Below are positions 1-7,888 of a stretch of 64,000 bases of DNA, in pieces (within the stretch, counting starts at the first letter, position 1; every line of letters begins with the position of its first letter). This stretch comes from Parasporobacterium sp. (GTDB lineage Bacteria; Bacillota; Clostridia; Lachnospirales; Lachnospiraceae), in assembly GCA_017510065.1 (NCBI GenBank), contig JAFWOB010000100.1, positions 25,183 to 89,182 on the forward strand, in the 5' to 3' direction. Under the pieces are notes generated by a model. The model was not told the DNA's origin. It searched no databases and saw nothing but the letters and a program-made list of their open reading frames with translations. The position numbers and the translations under genes were made by a program.

Positions 1-954
1 AGAGATCAGGAAATAGATCGCTGCAAAGAAGATGGCGATCAGGATCCAGACCAGTACTTTCAGGAAGTCTGTGGGTAAGAACCTGGTCACAATAAATGGG
101 ATCACTCCTGCAAAGATCAGGATTCCGGCAGCGCAGATCAGATAATCCGTCTGTTTTTTCGGATAGAACAGGGAATAATACAGACTGGACTGGCAGATGG
201 CAGGAACTTTCGCTTCCTTGAATTTGGACTTGATCTCAGCATCGAGCACCTTGTTTTCATCAACCAGGGAAGAGTTTTCCCGTTTCATCCTCTCACTGAC
301 AGCCAGAGCCTTGGCATTCTTTTTCTGGGTCTCTGCTTCCTTGATCGCCTTTTCTGCTGTATTGATCCCTTCCTCAAATTCCTTTTCCAGATCAGCGCGC
401 GCTTTCTTGATTGTGGAAGTGATCTTTTCCTCCACACGCTTTTTCTGGACATCCAGTTCTTTCTTTTTCGCCTTAAGGGAACGTTCGGTCTCTTTGTATT
501 CCTGCTCCGTTTTCGCAAGATTGGAGATGGCTGCCTGGATCTGCTCCAACTCTTCTACGCCGCCTCCAAGGATTCCCAGTTCCTCCGGAGCCGGCTCTTC
601 TTCCAGTTCTTCCAGGAGTTCTTCCAGTCCTTCCTTGTCGGTTTCCTCCTGGGGTGCAGACGCGGTTTCTTCTCCTTCCGGCTCGAATACAGCTTCCACT
701 CCCGGCTCACCCGCAGGTTCTTCCTCAGCGGGTTCTTCCGGTTCCAACTTCAGTTCCGGGCCTTTCTCAAGGAACTGGTCCAGATGCGGCAGCTCATCCG
801 GTACCGGGTCGCTGTCCAGCACCAGCTCGATCTTGCTCTCCGGTTCGCTTTCCGGTTCCATGCTGTTGTCGAGCACCAGTTCAATATCGTTGTCTTTCAC
901 AACCTCGCCGCCTGCCATGTTTTCAGTGTCCACCTTGTTGTTTTCGTTACCCAT
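1..954 (-). CDS. Acidic coiled-coil membrane protein, 3'-truncated by window edge
   Basis: I do not recognise this gene. It starts at ATG 954 behind a strong AGGAGG site and runs open off the left edge, so about 318 residues are visible. Residues 1-130 are very acidic and Pro/Glu rich (ELVLDS and EPEE-type low-complexity). Residues 140-225 are charged and predicted to be coiled coil. A hydrophobic hairpin follows from about residue 265: LICAAGILIFAGVIPFIV, then a second segment ending in IAIFFAAIYFLIS. The layout suggests a cytoplasmic coiled coil tethered to the membrane near its C-terminus. It lies 11 bp after the sirtuin stop on the same strand, so the two are probably co-transcribed. The function is unknown. 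Confidence 0.7.
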   Translation of the reverse strand, partial: MGNENNKVDTENMAGGEVVKDNDIELVLDNSMEPESEPESKIELVLDSDPVPDELPHLDQFLEKGPELKLEPEEPAEEEPAGEPGVEAVFEPEGEETASAPQEETDKEGLEELLEELEEEPAPEELGILGGGVEELEQIQAAISNLAKTEQEYKETERSLKAKKKELDVQKKRVEEKITSTIKKARADLEKEFEEGINTAEKAIKEAETQKKNAKALAVSERMKRENSSLVDENKVLDAEIKSKFKEAKVPAICQSSLYYSLFYPKKQTDYLICAAGILIFAGVIPFIVTRFLPTDFLKVLVWILIAIFFAAIYFLIS

Positions 955-965
955 ACCTGTTCCTC

Positions 966-1688
966 CTATCCCAAACTGGAAAATACTTCCCCTATCTTTC
1001 CATTAATTACCAGATCCGCCGCCCTGTCTCTCGGAGTACTGCTCTTGTTGACCAGCACCAGTTTATGTCCCCGGTAGTAATCGATCAGGCCTGCTGCCGG
1101 ATACACTACCAGGCTGGTTCCTCCGATGATCAGGACATCCGCCCGGCTGATGGCACTTACTGCCCCGCCGATGATATCATTGTCAAGCCCCTCTTCATAC
1201 AGAACCACATCCGGCTTTATCATCCCGCCGCAGGCATCGCAGCGGGGGACGCCGTCTGCTTCCTTGATATACTCCGGTCCGAAGAATTTGCCGCATTTCA
1301 TGCAGTAATTGCGATGTACGGATCCGTGCAGTTCAAATACGGTCTTACTGCCGGCTGCCTGGTGCAGCCCATCGATGTTCTGCGTGACCACAGCCTGCAG
1401 TTTTCCCTGCTGCTCCCACTCGGCCAGTTTATAGTGGGCCGCATTGGGTTTCGCATCCAGGATCAGCATCTTGTCCTTATAGAAGCGGTAGAATTCTTCC
1501 GGATTTCTCATGAAAAATGTATGGCTCAGGATTGTCTCGGGGGGATAATCGTACTGTTGGTTATACAATCCGTCCACACTGCGGAAATCCGGGATATTGC
1601 TCTCTGTTGATACACCTGCTCCCCCAAAGAACACGATGTTCGAACTCCCGTCAATCCACTCTTTCAGTTTTCTGATCTCATCCGTCAA
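966..1688 (-). CDS. cobB: Sirtuin, NAD-dependent protein deacylase
   Basis: Sir2-family enzyme that removes acyl groups from lysines using NAD+, giving nicotinamide and O-acyl-ADP-ribose. Of 240 residues, GAGVSTESNIPDFRS (23-37) forms the NAD-binding loop and TQNIDGLH (102-109) is the second NAD motif. His121 is the catalytic base in ELHGS. Cys129, Cys132, Cys150 and Cys153 form the zinc ribbon. The length is normal for a bacterial sirtuin. Translation starts at TTG 1688, preceded by GGGGGTGAT; no in-frame ATG fits better. It is followed at 11 bp spacing by the coiled-coil membrane protein. Whether it acts as deacetylase or on longer acyl groups cannot be told from these motifs. Confidence 0.92.
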   Translation of the reverse strand: MTDEIRKLKEWIDGSSNIVFFGGAGVSTESNIPDFRSVDGLYNQQYDYPPETILSHTFFMRNPEEFYRFYKDKMLILDAKPNAAHYKLAEWEQQGKLQAVVTQNIDGLHQAAGSKTVFELHGSVHRNYCMKCGKFFGPEYIKEADGVPRCDACGGMIKPDVVLYEEGLDNDIIGGAVSAISRADVLIIGGTSLVVYPAAGLIDYYRGHKLVLVNKSSTPRDRAADLVINGKIGEVFSSLG

Positions 1689-1717
1689 CGTATATCACCC
1701 CCAATACAAAAATTGTT

Positions 1718-1747
1718 TTGCAATCCTTCCGACCTGTATGTTACAAT
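1718..1747 (+). promoter_or_regulatory. Promoter, possibly for a leaderless mRNA
   Basis: TTGCAA (1718-1723) and TACAAT (1742-1747) are separated by 18 bp. The expected start point, about seven bases past the -10 box, falls on or next to the A of ATG 1754. No ribosome binding site lies between them. Confidence 0.5.
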
Positions 1748-1753
1748 CCACCC

Positions 1754-2020
1754 ATGTTCAGACTATGGGGCAAACTTTACAGCAATCATAAGATGACCCG
1801 CGACCTTACGGTACAGGATCCTTCTGAAGATACCCGTACCCATAAGGTCTTTTCTGCTATCACTGAGATCTGTCTTTCGTTTGACCTGTCACAGCCGATC
1901 TGGCTGGATGCCAATATCAATGAATTCCGCAGGAGCTCCAGGACCCGCTTCACAAAAGACAATTTCATTGATGACTTTCCCTTTGACTACCTGGAGATCC
2001 AGATCATAGAAGAAGACTGA
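1754..2020 (+). CDS. Conserved-looking small cytoplasmic protein, function unknown
   Basis: An 88-residue charged protein with no signal peptide or membrane segment, beginning MFRLWGK and ending in the acidic run IQIIEED. It resembles short uncharacterised proteins of Clostridia, but I cannot assign a function. I chose ATG 1754 over the upstream TTG 1718 because a good promoter overlaps the extension. There is no Shine-Dalgarno sequence before ATG 1754, so translation may be leaderless. The gene diverges from the sirtuin and meets glucose-6-phosphate isomerase tail to tail with no gap: its TGA ends at 2020 and the pgi stop begins at 2021. Confidence 0.6.
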   Translation: MFRLWGKLYSNHKMTRDLTVQDPSEDTRTHKVFSAITEICLSFDLSQPIWLDANINEFRRSSRTRFTKDNFIDDFPFDYLEIQIIEED

Positions 2021-3334
2021 TCAGTTCTTATACTTGGCCAGCAGTTCCTTGATCGATTTCTTATAGGCTTCTACGCCCGGCTGATTGAAGGGATTGACTC
2101 CTTCGATGTAGGCGCTTACGCCGCAGACGAACTCAAAGAAATAGAACAGCTCTCCGAGGCTGAATTCACTCTTATCCGGAACTCCGATATAAACCTGGGG
2201 AACATCTCCTTCCATATGGGCAATGGCAACACCATTGACAGCTGTCTGGTTCAGCAGGCTTACCGGCTGTCCTTCCAGATATTTGAATCCGTCAAAGTCT
2301 TCCTCAAATGCCGGGATCGTAAGATCCTGGGGCTCTTTCTCCACGTTGATCACGGTCTCGAAAATATTGCGCTCGCCTTCCTGGATCATCTGGCCCATGG
2401 AATGCAGGTCAGAAGTAAAGTTCACGGAAGCCGGGAAGATACCGAAGTTCTCCTTGCCCTCACTTTCACCGAACAGCTGCTTCAGCCATTCGCCCAGCAG
2501 TCTCAGGTCCGGATCATAGTTGGCAAAGATCTCAATGTATTTATCCCAGTCATACAGCTGCTGCCTGAGGGCCGCATAGCACAGTGCCTCATTCAGTTCT
2601 TCCGGTTTTTCTGTCAGTTCTTCCCTCATGGAGGCAGCGCCTGCCATCAGCGCGTCAATGTCGCACCCGGCCGCTGCGATGGGAAGCAGTCCTACCGCAG
2701 TGAGTACAGAATACCTGCCGCCGATCTCATCCGGCACTACAAAGGTCTCATATCCCTCTTTGTCAGACAGGCCTTTCAGAGCTCCTCTTGCTTTGTCTGT
2801 CGTGGCATAGATCCTTCCGGCGGCTGCTTCTCTGCCGTATTTGTCTTCCAGCATTTTCTTGAAGATACGGAAGGAAATAGATGTTTCCATGGTAGTTCCG
2901 GATTTGGAGATTACGTTTACGGAAAAGTCACGGTCTCCGATGATCTCGATCACATCTTTAATGTATGCCGGAGACATATTGTTGCCGGTAAAATACACTT
3001 CTATATCATCTGCATCGGAACCTTTCAGCTTCAGGTTGTACATGGCGCCTTTCAGGAAATCCAGTGCAGCTGCCGCACCGAGATAGGAACCTCCGATGCC
3101 GCATACGATCAGGACTTTGGATTCCTGACGGATCTTTGCCGCTGCTTTCTTGATACGGGCGAATTCGTCTTTGTCATAATCAACCGGCAGATCCACCCAG
3201 CCTGTAAACTCTGCTCCCGGGCCTTTCTTTTCTGTCAGCGTCGAATAAGCGAGCAGCGCTTCATCTTCAAACTGTTCTGTTTCCTCTTCCGGCAGCCAGT
3301 CTACTCCGCCGAACCTGATGTTAAGATTCTTCAT
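2021..3334 (-). CDS. pgi: Glucose-6-phosphate isomerase
   Basis: Interconverts glucose-6-phosphate and fructose-6-phosphate in glycolysis and gluconeogenesis, in the cytoplasm. The 437-residue length matches the short Firmicutes form. GIGGSYLGA (from residue 79) and SKSGTT (143-148) are the sugar-phosphate-binding SIS motifs. GGRYSVLTAVGLLP and the C-terminal EAYKKSIKELL contain family signature residues, including the active-site lysine region. It starts at ATG 3334 after a GGAG site. The deaminase upstream ends 20 bp before it, so the two may be co-transcribed. Nothing in it looks unusual. Confidence 0.95.
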   Translation of the reverse strand: MKNLNIRFGGVDWLPEEETEQFEDEALLAYSTLTEKKGPGAEFTGWVDLPVDYDKDEFARIKKAAAKIRQESKVLIVCGIGGSYLGAAAALDFLKGAMYNLKLKGSDADDIEVYFTGNNMSPAYIKDVIEIIGDRDFSVNVISKSGTTMETSISFRIFKKMLEDKYGREAAAGRIYATTDKARGALKGLSDKEGYETFVVPDEIGGRYSVLTAVGLLPIAAAGCDIDALMAGAASMREELTEKPEELNEALCYAALRQQLYDWDKYIEIFANYDPDLRLLGEWLKQLFGESEGKENFGIFPASVNFTSDLHSMGQMIQEGERNIFETVINVEKEPQDLTIPAFEEDFDGFKYLEGQPVSLLNQTAVNGVAIAHMEGDVPQVYIGVPDKSEFSLGELFYFFEFVCGVSAYIEGVNPFNQPGVEAYKKSIKELLAKYKN

Positions 3335-3354
3335 GTTTTTATTCTCCTTACTTT

Positions 3355-4686
3355 TTATTGCATTCCTGTTCTTTTTGCGATCGCCTCGCAGTGTTCGTAA
3401 ATCTCCTGTTCGTTCAAAGTCAGAAGCTTTCCCTCCTCCATAACGATCCGGCCGTCTATCAGAACGGTTCTTACCTCAGATCCGTTTGCCGAATAGACAA
3501 GGGCACTCACCAGATCATTACGCGGCACGAACTGGGGAACCTGAAGATCCAGTATGATAAGGTCCGCCAGAGCGCCTTCTTCGATCACGCCCAGCTTCCC
3601 TTCCAGCCCGAGAGCTTTGGCTCCCGCTGTTGTCGCGAATCGCACCACGTCCTGTGCATCCACGCATTTTGCCTTTTTGGCAGCTCCTTTATAGACAAGG
3701 CCTGCCATATTCATCTCCTGAAACATGTTCTGAGTATTGTTGCTTCCGCTTCCGTCTGTTCCCAGACAGACATTGATCCCCGCCTGAAGGAACGCCTCTG
3801 CCGGGGCAAAACCGTTGCCCAGCTTCATGTTGCTCCTGGGATTGATCGCCGCGCTGACATGATGCTCTTTCATCAGCCGGATGTCCTCTTCCGTCACATT
3901 GACGCAATGAGCGGCGATCACCGGAAGATCAAATAACCCGCTGTCTGCCACATACTGCATGGGAGTAACCCCATACTGTTCCTTGATCGCAGAAGATTCC
4001 GCTTCACTTTCTGCGATATGGATCGTAGCACCCATCTTCTTTTCAAGTCCCAGATCCCGGATCCTCTTCAAAAGGTCCGGCATACACGAGTATGTCGCGT
4101 GCGGTCCCAGAAGAAAATGTACCCTCGGATGATCCCGATACAGTTCCAGTTCCGGAAGAAACTCCCCGAAGCGGCGCTTTGACCCTTCGTCAAATGCTTC
4201 TCCCACCATGCCCCGGCTGAGGTAGGCGCGGATTCCACTGTCATTGACCGCCGCAGACACAGCGCCTTCCGGTCCGGAAACAGCCCCTGTCCGGGTGCTG
4301 TGCATATACATGTCCACAAAGCAGGTGGTTCCGGTGCGGATCATTTCCACAATGGAAAGAAGAGAGGCCCAGTAGCTGTCTTCTATCGTCAGCTGATCTT
4401 CCACGTTCTGCACCTTTTCCAGCCATTCGAAGAACTCCAGATCATCTGCGTAATTCCGGAAAATGCTCATATAGGCATGGGTATGGGCATTGATCAGTCC
4501 GGGCATGACCAGCCGTCCGGAGGCATCGATCACTTTATCATATCCGGTTTCCGGGAGGGATTCTGTTGCCTCCCCTGTCAGTACCTGTTCGATTCTCTCT
4601 TCATTTACCACGATCTGCCCTGCTTCTGTACGGAACCCGTTCCCGTCCGGAAGCAGCAGAAGTCCGTTCCTGATCAATATCTTCAT
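3355..4686 (-). CDS. mtaD: 5-methylthioadenosine/S-adenosylhomocysteine deaminase
   Basis: Metal-dependent amidohydrolase that probably deaminates 5'-methylthioadenosine and S-adenosylhomocysteine, feeding methionine salvage. From ATG 4686 it has 443 residues. The first metal motif is PGLINAHTHAYM (His68, His70), followed by RNYADDLEFFEWL, which is characteristic of this TRZ/ATZ subfamily. HIAESEAE, AAHCVNV and GTDGSGSNN supply the remaining metal and catalytic His, Glu and Asp residues. A longer reading from 4737 would begin inside an AT-rich -10-like region, so 4686 is preferred although its ribosome site is weak. Substrate preference among MTA, SAH and related adenosines is inferred. Confidence 0.85.
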   Translation of the reverse strand: MKILIRNGLLLLPDGNGFRTEAGQIVVNEERIEQVLTGEATESLPETGYDKVIDASGRLVMPGLINAHTHAYMSIFRNYADDLEFFEWLEKVQNVEDQLTIEDSYWASLLSIVEMIRTGTTCFVDMYMHSTRTGAVSGPEGAVSAAVNDSGIRAYLSRGMVGEAFDEGSKRRFGEFLPELELYRDHPRVHFLLGPHATYSCMPDLLKRIRDLGLEKKMGATIHIAESEAESSAIKEQYGVTPMQYVADSGLFDLPVIAAHCVNVTEEDIRLMKEHHVSAAINPRSNMKLGNGFAPAEAFLQAGINVCLGTDGSGSNNTQNMFQEMNMAGLVYKGAAKKAKCVDAQDVVRFATTAGAKALGLEGKLGVIEEGALADLIILDLQVPQFVPRNDLVSALVYSANGSEVRTVLIDGRIVMEEGKLLTLNEQEIYEHCEAIAKRTGMQ

Positions 4687-4767
4687 AGATCTGTTCCGAT
4701 ACTCTCCCCACTTTAATTGTATATTAAAATATACCACTTTTTAGCCATGCGTTACAACATAAAAGTA

Positions 4768-4998
4768 GATTTTTCGTGAACTTGCAAAGATACCCCATCG
4801 AGCCTTCAGACCCGGAGCAATGAATAGGCGTGCCCGTAGAAGGACCTGGGGAAGAGGCATGAGTCTGTCGATGACTGCGCGAAGCGCAGGACAGCGCAAG
4901 CGAATGCCGATGAGCCTAGTCCTTCAAGGGTGATAGCCTCTGAACTTGCTCCGGGTCTGAGGGCCCGATGGGGTGTTTCTGCATGTTCACAAAAAATC
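4768..4998 (+). ncRNA. Large structured RNA with two candidate pseudoknots, raiA-motif-like
   Basis: The 231-bp stretch folds almost end to end. Paired arms: 4768-4786 with 4980-4998, 4793-4800 with 4966-4973, 4807-4820 with 4946-4959 (14 of 14), 4839-4845 with 4919-4925, 4856-4860 with 4904-4908, 4865-4869 with 4890-4894, and 4875-4880 with 4884-4889. TAGGC (4825-4829) can pair with GCCTA (4914-4918), and AGAGGC (4853-4858) with GCCTCT (4936-4941), giving pseudoknots. A GC-GCAA-GC tetraloop and purine-rich loops favour the + strand. It has no plausible ORF and no U-tract terminator. Size and complexity recall the raiA-motif noncoding RNA of Firmicutes, but I assign that class only tentatively. 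Confidence 0.65.
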
Positions 4999-5001
4999 CT
5001 C

Positions 5002-5030
5002 TGTTCATCTGAAAACAAAGAGGCTATAAT
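5002..5030 (+). promoter_or_regulatory. Promoter of the MurG-like gene
   Basis: TGTTCA (5002-5007), a 17-bp spacer and a perfect TATAAT (5025-5030). It lies just downstream of the structured RNA and 37 bp before ATG 5067. Confidence 0.6.
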
Positions 5031-5066
5031 GGGTGAGGCAATGATATGAGATAGGATGATAAAAAC

Positions 5067-6131
5067 ATGAAAAAAATACTTCTGACCGGCGGTGGGACTG
5101 CCGGACATGTAACGCCGAACCTGGCTCTGGTTCCTTATCTGAAGGAAGCAGGCTTTGAGATAGAATACATGGGTTCCTATGAAGGGATCGAAAAAGGACT
5201 GGTGGAAGCGGAAGGAATCCCCTATTACGGCATTTCTTCCGGCAAGCTTCGCCGCTATCTGGATGTTAAGAATCTGACGGATCCGGCCCGGATCCTGAAA
5301 GGACTTCACGAAGCCAGACGGTATATGAAGACTCGTCGGCCGGATGTGGTCTTCTCCAAAGGCGGCTTTGTTTCCGTTCCGGTGATCATGGCGGCTTCTG
5401 AGTACCGGATTCCGATCGTGATCCATGAATCTGACCTTTCTCCGGGATTGGCTAATAAACTGTCCATTCCCAGGGCGACCCGCATCTGCTTCAGTTTTCC
5501 GGAAACAGCCCGCTACCTTTCCAAAACCAAAGCAGTTCATACAGGGCTCCCTGTCCGGAAAGAACTGACCTCGGGTTCCAGTGAAACAGGACACAAGCTG
5601 TGCGGCTTTGCTCCGGGAAAACCGGTACTGTCTGTGATCGGCGGAAGCCTGGGCAGCCTGGTGGTAAATGACGCCGTTCGTTCTGCCCTTCCCGTACTGT
5701 TGGAAGATTTCAATATCATCCATATCTGCGGTAAAGGAAAAACAGACCCAGAACTGGATCATGTTCCGGGTTACTGCCAGTTTGAATATGTCAACGAGGA
5801 ACTGCCTCACCTGTTTGCCGCTTCCGACCTGATCATTTCCAGGGCCGGTGCCAACGTGATCAACGAACTGGCGGCTCTGCACAAACCTGCGATCCTGATC
5901 CCCCTGGGCACGAACGCAAGCCGGGGCGACCAGCTGCTGAATGCGGAATCCTTCGAACGACGCGGTTTTTCCGTCGTATTAAAGGAAGAACAGCTAAATG
6001 ACAAATCTCTGACAGAAGCCGTTCATAAAACATATCAGAACAGGCAGATCTACATCGATGCCATGGCAGCTGCCGGTCAGAACGATGCAGCCGCCAGGAT
6101 CACGCAGATCATCCTGTCCGTCCTGAAATAA
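5067..6131 (+). CDS. murG: MurG-type undecaprenyl-PP-MurNAc-pentapeptide GlcNAc transferase
   Basis: GT28-family enzyme expected to transfer GlcNAc from UDP-GlcNAc to lipid I, forming lipid II at the inner face of the membrane. The 354 residues fit MurG. GGGTAGHVTPNLAL (8-21) is the N-terminal glycine-rich motif, GGSLGS sits at the domain hinge, and ISRAGANVINELAAL followed by GDQLLNAESF forms the UDP-GlcNAc site. AGGATG eight bases before ATG 5067 sets the start. It stands alone rather than in a cell-division cluster, so it may be the main MurG displaced from that locus or a second copy. It ends facing the terminator of the exported protein. Confidence 0.88.
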   Translation: MKKILLTGGGTAGHVTPNLALVPYLKEAGFEIEYMGSYEGIEKGLVEAEGIPYYGISSGKLRRYLDVKNLTDPARILKGLHEARRYMKTRRPDVVFSKGGFVSVPVIMAASEYRIPIVIHESDLSPGLANKLSIPRATRICFSFPETARYLSKTKAVHTGLPVRKELTSGSSETGHKLCGFAPGKPVLSVIGGSLGSLVVNDAVRSALPVLLEDFNIIHICGKGKTDPELDHVPGYCQFEYVNEELPHLFAASDLIISRAGANVINELAALHKPAILIPLGTNASRGDQLLNAESFERRGFSVVLKEEQLNDKSLTEAVHKTYQNRQIYIDAMAAAGQNDAAARITQIILSVLK

Positions 6132-6144
6132 CCTTTCTGCTGCT

Positions 6145-6175
6145 ATAAAAAAGTCCGGGATTATTCTCCCGGACT
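6145..6175 (-). terminator. Intrinsic terminator overlapping the stop codon
   Basis: Nine-bp perfect stem (6152-6160 with 6167-6175) followed on the minus strand by six Ts. The TAA of the exported-protein gene (6161-6163) lies in the loop. It may also act weakly on murG transcripts. Confidence 0.85.
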
Positions 6176-6730
6176 GTATAAAGGTTCAATGACCTCTTCG
6201 TAATAATCTTCAAAGACTTCGGAAACTGCTTCCGCCTGGATCTGCTCCGGCTGATCCCGGCGGATTTTTTTCAGAACGCATTTCCGGACTCCATCCACAT
6301 CCCGGATCTGCGTCTGTGCTCTGTAGTCTGTTTTCGCCCCTCCCGACGTATAGGAAAATGCGATTTCCGGACCGTTTTCATTCTCAGAGATCTCCGTGAT
6401 CAGGATCTGCACGGGGCCTGCCGGGGTAACAGCCTGTGTTTCTCCCGGAAAATATCCTTCCTCAAAAGAAAGTTCCCGTCCGTTCCCGGTCTCTGTGAGG
6501 ATTCCACCGGAAAGTCCGGCATCTGCCGGTACAGGTTCGCCTGCCAGATATTCAAACACACCGCTGCCAGGAAGCTTTTTCAGAAGTTCCTCTGCCAGGG
6601 TGAGCTCTTCAGCTGCTGTATTTAATGCTGCCCCTGTCTGCACTTCCGGCTCTGCCGGTGCCGCAAAGGCAGTAATGTTAAATGCCATGATCATCACTGC
6701 AGTAAGCAGTAGTGCCAGTATCTTTTTCAT
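6161..6730 (-). CDS. Exported protein of unknown function
   Basis: 189 residues with a clear Sec signal peptide: MKK, then a hydrophobic core (ILALLLTAVMIMAFNITAF) and an AFA-AP cleavage site near residue 23. There is no lipobox cysteine, so it is probably secreted rather than a lipoprotein. The mature part is acidic and contains a beta-rich stretch (VQILITEISENENGPEIAFSYTSGG) and a basic patch, KCVLKKIRRDQ. I do not recognise a family. AGGAGGA eight bases before ATG 6730 fixes the start. The gene is transcribed alone and ends in a tight terminator whose loop contains the stop codon. Confidence 0.75.
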   Translation of the reverse strand: MKKILALLLTAVMIMAFNITAFAAPAEPEVQTGAALNTAAEELTLAEELLKKLPGSGVFEYLAGEPVPADAGLSGGILTETGNGRELSFEEGYFPGETQAVTPAGPVQILITEISENENGPEIAFSYTSGGAKTDYRAQTQIRDVDGVRKCVLKKIRRDQPEQIQAEAVSEVFEDYYEEVIEPLYSPGE

Positions 6731-6885
6731 GTTCTTCCTCCTGTATCATATCTTCCTCTGAAGGATCTTTATACTTCCTCTATTAAGTCCCCTTTTCAGA
6801 CGGAATGCTTCTTTTTTCTTCAGGTGAAAGAATTCTAACACATTTTTCTCCTCTTGCAAAGAAAACCGGGGAGGCTGCGGCAGGA

Positions 6886-6914
6886 TTGACTTTCAAAATT
6901 CTTCGCATTACACT
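6886..6914 (+). promoter_or_regulatory. Promoter of the alpha/beta hydrolase gene
   Basis: TTGACT (6886-6891), 17 bp, TACACT (6909-6914). ATG 6965 follows about 50 bp downstream. Confidence 0.65.
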
Positions 6915-6964
6915 GGGATTGATCAGGAGAAACAGGCAGCAGCCTGCAGCAAAGGAAAAGGGTT

Positions 6965-7888
6965 ATGAAACAGGATTTCTATTATCTTTCAAAAGACGGT
7001 AAAACACAGATCCATGCGATGGAATGGATCCCTGAAGAAAGGCCCCGGGCAATCCTTCAGATCTGCCACGGAATGGTGGAATATATCGGAAGATACGCAG
7101 ATTTTGCACAATATCTGGCGGAAAACGGTTTTTTTGTGACCGGCAATGACCACCTGGGGCATGGAGAATCCGTCGTATCTGATGATATGCACGGCTTTTT
7201 CGGAAAAGACAAAGGCAATGAATATGTGATCGGAGATATCCATGAGCTTCGCTGCAGGACAGCGGACAAGTTCCCTGATATTCCTTATTTCATGCTCGGA
7301 CACAGCATGGGATCCTTCCTGCTCCGGCAGTATATCGAAATGTATGGGGAGGGGCTGAACGGGGCCATCATCATGGGTACCGGAAGCCAGCCAGGCGCTG
7401 TTCTGAAAGCCGGCAAAATGCTCTGCAGTACCATGACCGCTTTCAGGGGAGAGATGTACCGGAGCGCTCTGATCAATAATATGGCCATAGGAAGCTATAA
7501 TAAGCGATTTGAACCTGCACGCACGACCCACGACTGGCTCACCAGAGATGAACAGATCGTTGACCAGTATCTGGCAAATCCCTGGTGTACCTTTATGTTC
7601 ACAGCCAATGCCTACTACCACATGTTCCGCGGGATTGAATATCTTCAGGATCCGGCGCATCTCGCCAAAGTCCCCAAAGACCTCCCGTTATTGGTAGTTT
7701 CCGGTGCGGAAGATCCGGTCGGAGATTTCGGCAAAGGGGTAGCGCAGGTATATGAAATATATAAAAATGCCGGCATCCGGGACCTTCAGATGAAGCTGTA
7801 CCCTTCAGACCGGCATGAGATCTTGAATGAACTTGACAGGCAGCAGGTCTATGAAGACCTGAAAAACTGGATGAAAGCGAGATTATAG
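6965..7888 (+). CDS. Alpha/beta hydrolase, lysophospholipase or monoacylglycerol lipase type
   Basis: Soluble serine hydrolase of the Hydrolase_4 (serine aminopeptidase S33) family, 307 residues. [20 protein letters not shown] and [10 protein letters not shown] match the cap-proximal motifs of monoacylglycerol lipases. GHSMGS carries the nucleophile Ser near residue 116. [11 protein letters not shown] and SDRHEILNE supply the acid and histidine. There is no signal peptide. AAAGG before ATG 6965 and the upstream promoter define the start. Its last six bases overlap the end of glycerol kinase on the other strand; a lipase converging on glycerol kinase is suggestive of lipid breakdown but is not evidence of co-regulation. 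Confidence 0.85.
   Translation: MKQDFYYLSKDGKTQIHAMEWIPEERPRAILQICHGMVEYIGRYADFAQYLAENGFFVTGNDHLGHGESVVSDDMHGFFGKDKGNEYVIGDIHELRCRTADKFPDIPYFMLGHSMGSFLLRQYIEMYGEGLNGAIIMGTGSQPGAVLKAGKMLCSTMTAFRGEMYRSALINNMAIGSYNKRFEPARTTHDWLTRDEQIVDQYLANPWCTFMFTANAYYHMFRGIEYLQDPAHLAKVPKDLPLLVVSGAEDPVGDFGKGVAQVYEIYKNAGIRDLQMKLYPSDRHEILNELDRQQVYEDLKNWMKARL

Noticed and set aside
197-1006. Serine-rich open frame on the + strand
   Set aside because: It is the antisense of a Glu-rich coding region on the minus strand; GAA/GAG codons read as TTC/CTC/TCC give artificial Ser/Phe runs.
4768-4998. SRP RNA, tmRNA, RNase P RNA or 6S RNA identity for the structured RNA
   Set aside because: None of the diagnostic cores (GGAAG/AGCAGC apical loop, tRNA-like ends, P4 core, 6S open bubble) could be found.
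4806-5882. A 358-codon open frame on the minus strand over the structured RNA and MurG gene
   Set aside because: It lies opposite murG, has no family signature and no ribosome site; a shadow frame.
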